Origin: Edaphochlamys debaryana
Taxonomy: Eukaryota > Chlorophyta > Chlorophyceae > Chlamydomonadales
DNA length: 64,000 bases
NCBI GenBank assembly: GCA_016858145.1
Contig: JAEHOE010000036.1
Span: 620,001 to 684,000, forward strand
Reading direction: 5' to 3'
Shown here: in pieces, positions 44,500 to 55,700 of the stretch
Layout: each line of letters opens with the position of its first letter
Numbering within the stretch: position 1 is the stretch's first letter
Made by a program: the position numbers and the translations under genes
The notes under the pieces: model-generated
The model's input: only the letters and a program-made list of their open reading frames with translations
Told to the model about the DNA's origin: nothing
Database searches by the model: none

Positions 44500-47400
44500 A
44501 TGGCATTGACTCAAGCCACTATTGTGCAGCGGCTGCGGGCGCTGCAGACGGCTACGGACGTCAACGAGCGGAGTCAGATGACCCCGCCCCGGAATCAGGC
44601 GGAGCGGCAGGCGTCGAAGCGACGGTGCTTAGTAGTCGCGAGGAGCTCCTTAAACCAAGCGCTGAGGCGGATAGAGGCGGATAGAGGCGGCGCATGTGAT
44701 GGCACCGGAACAGCGCTCCCTCACCCGTTATCACGGCTGCCTTGGCAACTGCTGTGGCATAGGGATATAGTCCTGTGCATGTCGGCTTGTCATGCGAAAG
44801 ACACGCTCGGCCGCCCTCCCCCGCCCCATCCCGCCACGGTTTCCCCGCCCTCGCCACTCGGCCCCTGTGTCCCCGCCCTGCCTCGCCTCACCACGGCACG
44901 AAATTCCTGCCCCCTCACTCCAGGCAAGACGCGGTCATGGAAGCGGAAGAGGCCATGCATGATGTCAGGCAGGCGCTGTGGCTGTCACCAGCGCCGGATC
45001 CTCAGCAAGGCATGGCCAGGCTCAAGCTGTGGATGGACTCCCTAACTGAAGCCGGCTCTTTCGCATGGCTGGCGGTCAAGATGGCTGCCATCCCGCCCGC
45101 CGTCGACACCGTCGCCGACCGGTCCGCCGCCTCGCGGGACCGCTGCATTGCCGATGCTCGGCTCGACGCAATCCACGTGCCCGCGCTCGACATGCTCGAC
45201 CGCATGATCTCGCCGATCGTGCGCTACACCGCTGACCCGGCCACGCTCGACGCGCAGCGCGGCCCGACGCTGTGGCGGATCGCCGCGCCGCTGTGGAAGC
45301 AAAACTTCCTGAAGGCGGCGGCGGGCGTCATGCGCAGCAGCGTCAAGTACGCCAAGGCCATGGCGAAGCAAGAGGCGCGCCGCGCTCTGGCCAGCAAGCG
45401 CGGCGACGACGTCAAGGCCAGGGAGACGGCCAGCATGGACGCTTACGCGTGCTCGGAGCTGGCCCACTTGCTTGCTGACTACGCCGGAGTTATGTGCTCT
45501 CTCCTCCTCGACCTGACCATGCCGCCATCGGCTGCCGCCATGCCCAACTCGCGCCGAGCGCTGACGGTGTCACCCGCCGCCGCCCAGCTCACCAGCGCGC
45601 TCGTGGAGAGTCAGCTGCTGCGCGCGGTGGCCCGGGCCATCCTGCGGTGCCCCGAGCCCAACCCAGATGACAGGAGGGAGCGGTTCTACTGCCGGGAGCG
45701 AGTGGGGGAGGTTCAGTCCGCTGCCAATAGTTTCGTGGCGGGCCTCCAGGGGGCCTGGATGGCGCTGCCGCACGCCGGCCCGAGCGCCGCAACCCTGGCT
45801 GCTGCGCTGACACACCCGGACTTGCTCGCCTTCCAAGAGGCGATGCTGGAGCGGCTGTGCGTGCACGGCGGCGTTGCGCTGGAGCGGGGGCGGGACAGGG
45901 AGGGGCAGGGCGCGGGCGAGGGCGGCGAGGAAGGGGAGGAGAAGGGGCGGTGGTGGCTGCCGCCAATGGAGGCCAAGGTAGGGCACGTGATCGGCAGCCG
46001 TACGAAGGACGAGTGGCGGGCGCCGTACACCTACGGATGGCTCGAGCAGGTCCACTGCGCCGTGGTCAACTGCCTGTACCACGCCCTGTACGCCACCTGG
46101 GGTCCGCCCGGGAGCAGGCGCCCGCCGCCACCGCCCCTCCTGCTGCAACACGAGCCGCGGGCCCTGGAGGCCCTGCTCCGGCTGCACAGGGGCCAGGGCC
46201 TGGACGGGGCCTACACACCGCAGCCCACGTGGGTCCTCTTTGCCCAGCCGGTGAGCGCACTCAGCCTCACGGCCCCCAACCAACACCGCCCCTGCGGCCG
46301 GGCCCCAGTTGCCTCCATACTCGGCTGCATTTGCTGCTCCGCTGCCGGTCCGCGGGCTGCCCCTCTCCGCCTACGCCACCCCACCCTGCTCACGGCGCCC
46401 CACCCTCCCCCTGGGCACCACCTGCAGGGCCTGGACGGGCTCATGACGGGGACCAGCAGCGCCGAGTCCGCGTCCTGGGGCCTGGCGCTCAACGCCCTGG
46501 CCGTGGAGGCGGAGCTGGCGGGGCAGTGGAGCCGGCCGGACGAGTCCCTCATCGGGGTGGGTGGCCTGGGCGGCAGCACTGTGCCTGCGGTCGCTGTGCA
46601 CTGCGCCCGTGCGCTGCGCTATAGCTTCTTTTGTCATGCTCGTTTGGTCGACCCGCCTCCACGGCTGCCGTGTACACACGCATGGCAGCCCGTGCCAGCC
46701 AGGGTCCCGCTTGTTGCTCTGCTGGGTTCGCTTAACTCGCTACTGACATGGAATCATTGGCACACACGCAGGGCGTGTCGGCGGCCGAGGCGCAGCTGCT
46801 GGCGGGCACCTCGGGGGCCCTCAACGCCCTGGTCCGCATGACCATGGACCCCAGCTGCAGTGAGTGAGGGGCGGCTGGCGACGTGGGCCATCCCGCAAGC
46901 ATGGCAGGAAGCCTGTTTCCAGGGGACCGGATGAGCTGCGAAGGCCTGGCCGAGGGATTTCAAAGCCCGGTCTGCGCTTGACCCGCCTTGTGCCTGCCTC
47001 TTCATCACTACCCTGCAGCCCCCGAGCAGCTGGGCGCCTCGGACCGTGAGGAGCTGCAGGAGCAACTGGTCCGCGCCAACCTGGCTGCCAGCCTGGACGT
47101 CGCAATGCGCCAGGCCTTCACCGCCGCGGACCGGGCCGCCACCACCCCCACACCGGAGCTGCAGCGGATGGCCTCAGCCGTGGCGCAGGTGCCCATGCAA
47201 GTGGGGCAGGTGCTTGGCCTCAAGGTGCTCCCCCCGGCCGCCCGCATCGGTGACGGCGGAGGGCTGGTGACGCTGGCCAAGCGTGCCACCATGCTGACTC
47301 AGCGGCTGCAGGAGCTGGAGGCGGCCGGCACCGCCGCTGCCAGCAGGCAGGAGAAGGAGCTGCTGGCCGGCGTGGTGCACAGCATGCTGCCGGCGGTGCC

Positions 47401-48493
47401 CAAGTGCCTGAAGCTGATCGAGCAGGCCAAGCTGGAGGAGGAATTGTTCGAAACCCCCATCCTGGACCCGGAGGTGGGGGCGTTCTTCAGCTGCTCCATG
47501 TGCCTGCTGGTCACGCAGGCCGCGTCACGTGCGGCGCTGCTGCGGCGCGTGGGCGGGCAGGCGGCCACGTGGCTGCTCTGGGCGGCGGCCACCGCCCTAC
47601 TCAACGTGTCCTCGGCCAGCCACAAGGCCACGGACGGCCCCGGCGTGGCCCGGGTCCTGGCCTGCCAGCCGCACCGCCTGCTGGCGGCGGGCTGCAAGCT
47701 GCTCTGCGACACCATCGCCACGCCCAGCTCTCCCAACACGGGGGTGGGGGCCACCGGCGACGCCTCCCAGCTGCCCGCCATGCTCGCCACCATGGTGGTG
47801 GAGGCGGTGGCGCGGCTGGCGGCGCACCCGCAGCTCTGCGAGAGCGTCCGGACCTGGCTGGCCCCGCCCGAGGGCGGCGCCTCAGCGGATGCGGCCACCG
47901 CGGACCCGGCCGCCGCTGTGGCGGAGCGGGGCTGCCTGGAGCCCCTGATCCGTGCGCTGGTCTCGCCGCGGCTGCAGACCAGCGCCTTCAACTCGGCAGG
48001 CGCCGCGCTGCTGCCGCTGCTGCGCGCCGCCACGGACGCCGAGGCCTTCCCGGGGGTGGCCCGCACCCTGGCGACAAACCTAGAGTCGGGGATGGCCCTG
48101 ACCGTGCGGGTGGGGGACGGCGCGGAGGAGTTCCCGGTTCCGGGCAGCGGGGGCCTCGAGGGCCATATCGCAAGAGAGCGGGCGAGGAGGGCGGGCTCGG
48201 AGCCGGGCCAGGACGCTCCCCTGCCTGATGTGGCGGCGCTCGTGGCGGCGCCCCTGCCGCCGCCGCTGGCGGTGCCGCTGGCCGAGGCGGCTCTCCGGGA
48301 GCTGCGCGTGTGCGCGTACCCGGGCTGCCTGTCGTACGGCGGCCGGAGCGAGGCGGGGCTGACGCTCAAGCTGTGCGCCCGCTGCAAGTGCGTGCGGTAC
48401 TGCGGTGCAGCCTGCCAGACGGCGCACTGGAAGGCGGGCCACAAGGAGGAGTGCCAGGCTGCTGCCGCGGCTGCGGGCGCCCCTCCAGCGTGA
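44500..48493 (+). CDS. Large MYND zinc-finger protein B
   Basis: Five exons: 44500-44624, 44924-46250, 46428-46556, 46772-46859 and 47019-48493 (TGA), giving 1,047 aa. Exon number, phases and protein length match gene A almost exactly, so the pair arose by tandem duplication. The first donor (CGACG/GTGCTT) is weak but is fixed by phase and by the match SKRRQDAVMEAEEAM to gene A NLRRHQAFAEADAAL. The N-terminal two thirds are clearly diverged from A. The MYND exon end is nearly identical to A at the nucleotide level. The MYND finger lies close to the C-terminus with the same Cys/His set. An acidic/Gly linker (GQGAGEGGEEGEE) precedes a shared KGRWWLPPMEAKVGHVIGS block that also occurs in A. Biochemical role unknown; protein-protein scaffold inferred. 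Confidence 0.85.
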
Positions 48494-49780
48494 TCCTTTG
48501 CCGTGGACGAGGCAGGGGTTGCGGAGATGGTGCGGTATCGTGAGGTGATCTGGTGTGATCTGGGTTTAAGGTAGTGTGCGGTGTTAGTCCTGCGAGCGAT
48601 GAGTGCCTTTCCCTAGGTCTGGTGATCATTCTTTCTTGTTGATGCTGGCTGAAGGGGCCTAGGATATGCAAACCACGCATCCGTTCACGGGACCACACTT
48701 CCCGTGTGGGATGTTGGGTCGGGCTTTGCATGCGTATGGCCTGGGGCCTTTCATCAAGCCGTGAGTCCGGCTGGGAGGGAACTGGTGTTCCGGCGTAAGG
48801 TTGTGAAGATTGTGGAGGACGCGTGCAAGAGGCTGGAGGCGCGCATGCAGGAGGGCTGCTGAGGGCGTTGTGTTCGGTCCCTCTTTTCGCCCTGGGGGAC
48901 TCGAGGGACCTGGTTGACAGTACGCAGCTCGTCAGGCCAGACATCAGTCCATGAGGCCGAGATGGCCATTCAAGATGCAGGTTGGGGCCCTGGATGAGGG
49001 TGGCCGGGACTGTGGCATGACGTCTTGGAACCGGCTTGGCGGCAGCTAGTGTGAGAAGGTGTGCAGGTCACGCAGTAGTCGAGACCGTGCTGGTCAAGGT
49101 ATGGGGCTATGTCTTCTACAGGCTGTTGACTGTTCTGCTGCCATGTGACAGTCTAGAAGGCAGTCCTGGGCCGGCAGGTAGCTATGTGTGCCGACTGCCG
49201 AGGAGGGCTGAGGCCTGTGGGGACCAGTCCGGTTCCATGTGGCCTGGGTCGAGGCCCCCCGAGCCATGTGCCTGCCAGTGGTGGAGTTATGGGACCAGGA
49301 TTCCAGCTAGTGGGGTCAGCAGGGGCCAGCTCGCCGAGAGGGCAATGGTTGGGGACGGCTGGGGAGGTGAGGCGGGGGCTGGTGCAGCGTCGACATCTGG
49401 TCAGTTGTGCAGTGGTTGACAGTGACCGATGTTGGTCACCGGGGGGCGAGGACATGGTGAAGGCTGGAGACAGGGCCTGCGAGCGGCGGGGGCTGCAGCT
49501 GCACGGCACTGAAGCCTGGCACGCGCCGCACATCTATCCACCACACATTAGTCGCGTAGTGCTTGTCAACACTAGTCCACACTCGGTAGCTGGGCACGTG
49601 TAGCGGCGCCCCTCCGTTCCAGGGCACTTCGCACAATCGAACTGCTAGAGATGTTGCTTTCTCGAGGTCGCCTCACGTAGCGCTTTACATGTACAGGTAG
49701 TCATACGACCCTGACCGCAAAGCCCGCGATGGCGGAGAAGCTGTCGGGCCAATTTCCATACTTCTGACCGCAAGCGCGCG
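48494..49780. other. Intergenic region upstream of the MAP3K gene
   Basis: 1.3 kb between MYND gene B and the kinase. The left part should be 3' UTR. No coding region, RNA gene or repeat is apparent before the duplicated start-site segment at 49711-49800. Confidence 0.5.
49729..49767 (+). promoter_or_regulatory. Upstream ORF in the MAP3K leader, from a duplicated start region
   Basis: ATG at 49729 opens a 12-codon ORF (MAEKLSGQFPYF, stop TGA 49765-49767) ending 13 bp before the kinase ATG at 49781. The uORF and its leader (CTGACCGCAAAGCCCGCGATGG) are an imperfect tandem copy, offset 52-53 bp, of the kinase leader and first codons ([30 protein letters not shown]). If transcribed, this uORF would be expected to reduce or tune translation of the kinase. 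Confidence 0.55.
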
Positions 49781-52700
49781 ATGGCAAAGAAGCTGTCGGA
49801 CCGGTTCTTGATTGGAGAGGAGCTCGGCCGTGGCGCATATGGGCAGGTCTACAAGGGCGTAGACTACACGACTGGAGAGCATGTTGCCATTAAGCAGATA
49901 TCACTGGCTGGCATCCCCCCGGACAATCTGCAGAGCGTCATGTGCGTGTCGCTCGCGGCTCGCGGTCGCGGGTGGCCGGGCAGGAGGGTGAACGTCCTCG
50001 CCTAGGGGCGAAGGGGGCCTGTGGCGGTCAGGGGGGGCCTGCGACGGGCATGGGGTCCAAGGACCTGGCCTCCTCGCACAGGCAGATAGCTCAATAACTT
50101 TGCCGCGCCTTGAGGTACTAAGGAGTGCTGGCTTTGCAAGCTGGGGCCCGATGGGGGCACGCTGGAGACTGGAAACTGCTTGATGCTAGAAAGGGGGGGG
50201 GGCGCCGAGGGTGAGCGCTGACCGTGCCCGCCCATGCTGCATCCTATGTCAGGGGCGAGATCGACCTGCTCAAAACCCTCAACCACAAGAACATCGTCAA
50301 ATACCTGGGCTCCTTTAAGACCAGGTGCGTCTTGCAGAGGGCCCAGGCGGACGCGTCCCGGTGGAGGCGGGGCTGAGGCAGGGGGTATGAAGCGTCAGAC
50401 CAGGTCAAGGCATGCGGGGCGGCGGCGGGCAGGGGGGCGCGCATGGCCTTTGAAAGGCTGGTCAGCGCTGCTATGAGGAAGCGCACATCCTCACCACCTC
50501 AACTCCCACCAGGCCCCATCCCGCCTCGCGCTGGTCTCCTTCCTCCTCGAGCACATGCCCCTGCCCCCACCCAACATGCCGGGGTCCCAAGCGCCCCGGG
50601 CCATCCCTGCAGCCCCCCTTCCACTGACCTTCCTGCCCTCGCAACCCCAGGACACACCTGTACATCATCCTGGAGTTCATGGAGAACGGCTCCCTGGCCT
50701 CCCTCATCAAGCCCAACAAGTTCGGCACCTTCTCCGAGAGCCTGGCAGCAGTGTACATCGCGCAGGTGCGAGCCTGTATTGTGGCCACAAGATGTGTCCA
50801 GCAACACGCCACATGGCCTGCCGGACGTGGCGTGAGATGTGACTCGTTGGAGGCGCTTCCGATCGGTGCCAACACCGGCACACAGTGCACATGACCGCCT
50901 TCCCTCCCGTTCCTGACGACCGCACCGCAGGTCCTGCAGGGCCTGGCGTACCTGCACGAGCAGGGGGTGGTGCACCGCGACATCAAGGGGGCAAACATCC
51001 TCACCACCAAGGATGTGAGGCGGGCTTGGGACTGGACAGGGGTGTGGAATGACTTTGAAGTCTTTGCAGCAACCGGCAGCGATGCGCAGGGCGCTGACGG
51101 GCCTGCGGCCCCGGGTCGATTGCTATGGCACCCTCTCTCGCCCTCAGCCTGCCCTCCCTCTCTTCTGTCCCTGCCCTACCCTCACACCCCCAGGGCCTGG
51201 TGAAGCTGGCGGACTTCGGTGTGGCCGCCAAGCTGGGGGAGCTGGAGGAGCGGAGGGACGACATGGCGCACGCGGCGCCCGTGGTGGGGACGCCCTACTG
51301 GATGGCACCCGAGGTACGTCGCCGTGCCTCGCCGTGTCAACTCCAGCGCCGTTCACGTTCGTGCCTCGCCACGTGCCGTGGCGTGTCTGCCCGCTCCATC
51401 ACCCGCACTGGGACCAGCCTCCTCCTGCGCGCCCCGTGTCCCCTGCCTCTTTCTCCGCTCACCCGTCTTTAAAGCTCCCTTCCCCACTCCTCGCGTGCAG
51501 GTGATTGAGATGACCCAGGTCACCTCCTCCAGCGACATCTGGTCCCTGGGCTGCCTCATCGTGGAGCTGCTCACGGGCTTCCCGCCCTACTACGACCTCA
51601 ACGCAATGAGCGCCATGTTCAGGATCGTGCAGGCGAGGACGGGGGCCGGGAAGGGGGGAGGGAAGGGGGGGAGGAGGAGGAGGGGAGGACTGGGGGTTGG
51701 AGCGGATGGCAGGGGTGCAAGGGTTTGGAGGAGCATGGCCTCGGCTCGGACCGGTGGCGGGATGAGAGCAGGTGCAGGCGTTGTGCTGGGTGGGGGCGCT
51801 GGCGTGCCTCGGCGCTTCCCCGCTGACGCCCCCGGGCCCCTGATGCGGCGCAGGACACACTACCGCCCCTGCCCGAGGACATCAGCCCCCTGCTGCGGGA
51901 CTTCCTCTCCCGCTGCTTCCTCAAGGCAAGCCGCCGCGGGCACGTAGCAGGCGCCCTTGCACGCATCCTGCCGCTCCTCCCCAACCGCCCCCTTGTCCAC
52001 TGGGTGGCGCTCACCCCCCCCCCCTCCCTGCCCCTACACGGCTTCACCCGCCCCCCAGGACGCCAAGCTCCGCCCCGACGCCCGCACGCTGCTGCAGCAC
52101 GAGTGGCTGCAGCACCACCGCCGCACGCTGCGCAGCTCCTGGCGCAAGGACGCGGGCCACACCTTCCGCACGCTGGTGGCGGCGCGGGCGGCCTCCCGCC
52201 AGAACCCGGACGCCCACGAGACCATAAACTCGGTGGTCACCCGCATGATGGCGGCGGCGGACGAGGAGGAGCCCAGCGCGCGGTCGTCCATCGGCAGCGT
52301 CAGCACGGTCACGGGCGGCGGAGGGGGCGGCGGCGCCAGCGGGGTGGGGAGTGGGGTGGGAAGTGCGGCGGGGGGCAGGGAGAAGGAGAGGGAGAGGGAG
52401 ACGGGGGGTTCGAGGCCGAGCTCGGTGGGGCCGCTCGGCGCGGGCGTGGCTGCCGGCGCGGCGGCGGCAGCGGCGGCGGCGGCGCTGGCGGGCGGGGTGG
52501 AGGCGGGCGCTGCGGGCGGAGGGAAGGCGGCGTCAGCGGCGTCTTCGGCCGGGGGTGAGGACCCCACGACGGCGCTGCTGGCGGCGGGCCGGCCGCAGTC
52601 GTCGTCGCCGCAGTACGCGCCCGGCTCCGCCGCCGCCGCTGCCGCAACCACCCTGTCGTACCCTGCGGCCGCTGACGGCGCCGCCGGGCCCTCCACTTCC

Positions 52701-55700
52701 ACCTCCTCCGCTCCCGCCGCCGTGCCTGGCCCGGCGACGGCTGCCGTCACCGCCGCCATGGCCGCGACGGTGGCCGCTGATGCTGCCGATGCTGCAGCGG
52801 CAGCCGCAGCGGCCGCTGCCGCCGCCGCCGCAGCGGCGGTGCCCCCGCCGCCCCTGACGCCCGCGCCGCCGCCCGCGTCCCCACTTGGGAGCCTCATCAA
52901 CCGGCTGCAGGGCGAGGAGGCGCTCGCTGCGCAGGCGACGGCGGCGCAGCTGGCGGCGGCTCAGGCAGCGGCGGCGCAGGCGGCCGCGGCGCAGGCGGCG
53001 GCGGCGGGGCTGCTGGGGGCTCCGGGCATGCAGCTGGGGCCGGACGGGGGGGTGGTGTGGGCGGGGCGGGACCTGTCGGCGTGGGCCGAGGGCGGGGGCC
53101 AGGCGTTCGACACGCTGGGGACAGCCCCGCGGCAGGGCTTCGGAGTGGCGGGCTTTGGGGAGCCAGGTGGGTGCAAGCGGGGAGCAGGGAGGGAGGCTGC
53201 TGTCGCGGGAGAGCGGCCGGGGCACATGCCTGCACGCGGGGCGGCTGCGAGAGGGCGGAGGCTCTGAAGGCGGCCCCCAGGCGCTCGGACACCCCCCGTC
53301 CAACACGCTCATGTGTACACGTCCTCCTCACCACTGCGATTGCGATTGTGATCTTCACCCTACACCCCTCCCCCCGCACAGCAACAAAACCTCCTTCCCT
53401 CCCCCCCCTGCCCCCAGGCGCCCTGTGGGACGGGCTGGCGGCCTACGGGGGCCTGGACGCAGAGTCCATGGGCTCCACGCTGTCAGCGCAGGCCACGGAG
53501 CTGCGGAGGACGGTGAGCGCAGCACGCAGGGCACACAGCACGCGGGGGGCGCAGCAAGCAGGGCACGGGTCGCCTGGCGGGCACACCGCAACCGCATGCG
53601 CCCGCTCTGCCCTCCGCGCCGCGCCACACCTTGCCCTGCCCCCTGGGTTCACTGGCTGCCATTGAATGACCTGCTTTGAACCTTGACCGGGGCTTCAGAC
53701 CTGCCCCCTTCGCTCCCCTCTCATGGTCACCCCTCCCCTCTGAACTGCCCCCAGGTGCGGGAGCTGGTCCGTAGCCTGCGCCCCGGCACCCGCGCCCAGG
53801 ACCCGGGCGCCACCACCTCGGCCCGCGCCGCATCCTCCCTGGAGCAACTCATTGCCTCAGCCGCCCACGCCCCCTCCGCCACCGCCACGCACCCGCTCGC
53901 CCCCGCCGCCGGCCCCACCGCCTCCCCGCCCCCCGGCGCGTCCCCGCTTGCGCCCCCCGGCGCCTCCCCGCTCGCGCCCCCCGCTGCCGGCGGCGGCCCC
54001 GGGCCCGCCTCCGCCGGCCCCGGCAGCGCTGCCGCCGCCGCCGCCTCGCACCTGTCCGTGGCCGAGGTCAAGGCGCTGTTCCTGAGCGAGGGGGGCGTGC
54101 TGGTGCTCATGGAGCTGCTGGACACGGACAACCAGAAGGTGGGGCAGGGGTATGGGGATAGGAGGGAGGGGTACAGGGAAGCACACGCGTGGGTGCGGAG
54201 GCAGGGCGCGGCATTGGGTGGGAGGCACGTTCGAGGGGACCATGCAGACGCCTGCATGTACTAGGGCCTGCCGCACTCTCATCCCGCAACCCCCACTTTG
54301 TTCACCCGAGACCCCCCCCCCGACCTCCCCCCCAACCCCCCCCAACCCCAGGCCATCGAGGCCGCCCTGGACCTGCTCCTGGCGCTGGTGCGGGACGACG
54401 TGCGGCTGCTGGAGTCGCTGTGCCTGGTGGGCCTGGCGCCCGCGGTCGGGCGCTTCACGCAGCAGCCCTGGCCCGCGGGGCTGCGGCTCAAGGCCGCCAC
54501 CTTCGTGCACGCGCTGTGCTTCCGGAGGGACTCCACGCTGCAGGTGGGGGGGGGGCGAGGGAGGGAGGGGCGCCGCGCGTTGGAGGTAGGGGTTTGTGAG
54601 GGTGCCTGGGTGATGCAAGGAGGAGGCGGGTCAGGTATCAACGGTAGGAGGCATCGCGCGGGAGGGCGGGAAGCAAGCTCCTCTTAGGGCGTGGCTGTAA
54701 AGAATGGACGGACAGTCGAAGGGCGGACCGTCCCGAGCATGGTGCGGCGCACCACGCTTTACCCATCTTGTTGCTCAGGTTTGCACTGCGCCCCCCCTCT
54801 GCTCCATTATCCGCCCCGTCACTCCCCTCCCGGCCCTCCTCGCCCCCTCCCGCCTGCAGCTGTTCGTGGCTGCTGGCGGTCTGAAGCAGCTGTGCTGGAT
54901 GGTGGCGGACAGTGTGGCGTCGGAGCCCTCGCCGCTCAGCCACGTGGCCATGCAGTGCATCATGCAGGCGAGCGGGGGGGGGGGGCTGGGAGCTGGGGCA
55001 TGGGCGTCGAGCCAGCCTGTGAGAAGGGGCTCGAGTAGTACGGCTTGCAGGGCATTGCGGCCAGGCACTTTCCTGCCCTCGGTCCGGGGACAGGAGATTG
55101 GAGTGGTGGGGTTGTGGACCTGAGAGCCCGTGAACACAAGCAGCTCAGCTCGCTGCCCCTCGTCCGCATCCCACGCGCTGAACACGACCTCCCCGCCTCC
55201 ACCCCCATCCACCCGCCCCCGCCCGCAGGTGCTGCAGTGCTACGCCACGCTGCCGCTCAACCACCTGTGCCGCATCCTGGCGCAGTGCGGCCTCGTGCCC
55301 CGGCTCTACAAGCTGCTGAGGGAAGTGGTGGCGCAGCGCCGCCGCATGCCGCAGCCCCCGCCCCCGCCCCCGCAGCCTTCGGCACCACCCGCCACGCCCC
55401 CCCGCCAGACGCACCAAGGGCCCCACCACAGCCAGTCTCAGACGCCGGTGGCCGGGCCGGCCCCCGGCACCCCTGCCTCGCCGCCCAGTGGCGCGCTGGG
55501 TCCGCTGTCGCCCGGGCGTGCGGGCGGGGGTCACTCCCGCTCCGTATCCAGTGCGGCGGTGCTGCAGCACGGGCTGAGCCTGGGGCCGGAGCTGCACACA
55601 CCGGTGGCAGGAAGCGGCCCCGGGGCGGGGGCGGCGGCGGGGCACGGCGGCAGCAGGGGCGGCGGCGGGCTGTTCGGCGGCCTGGGGATAGGCATGGGCG

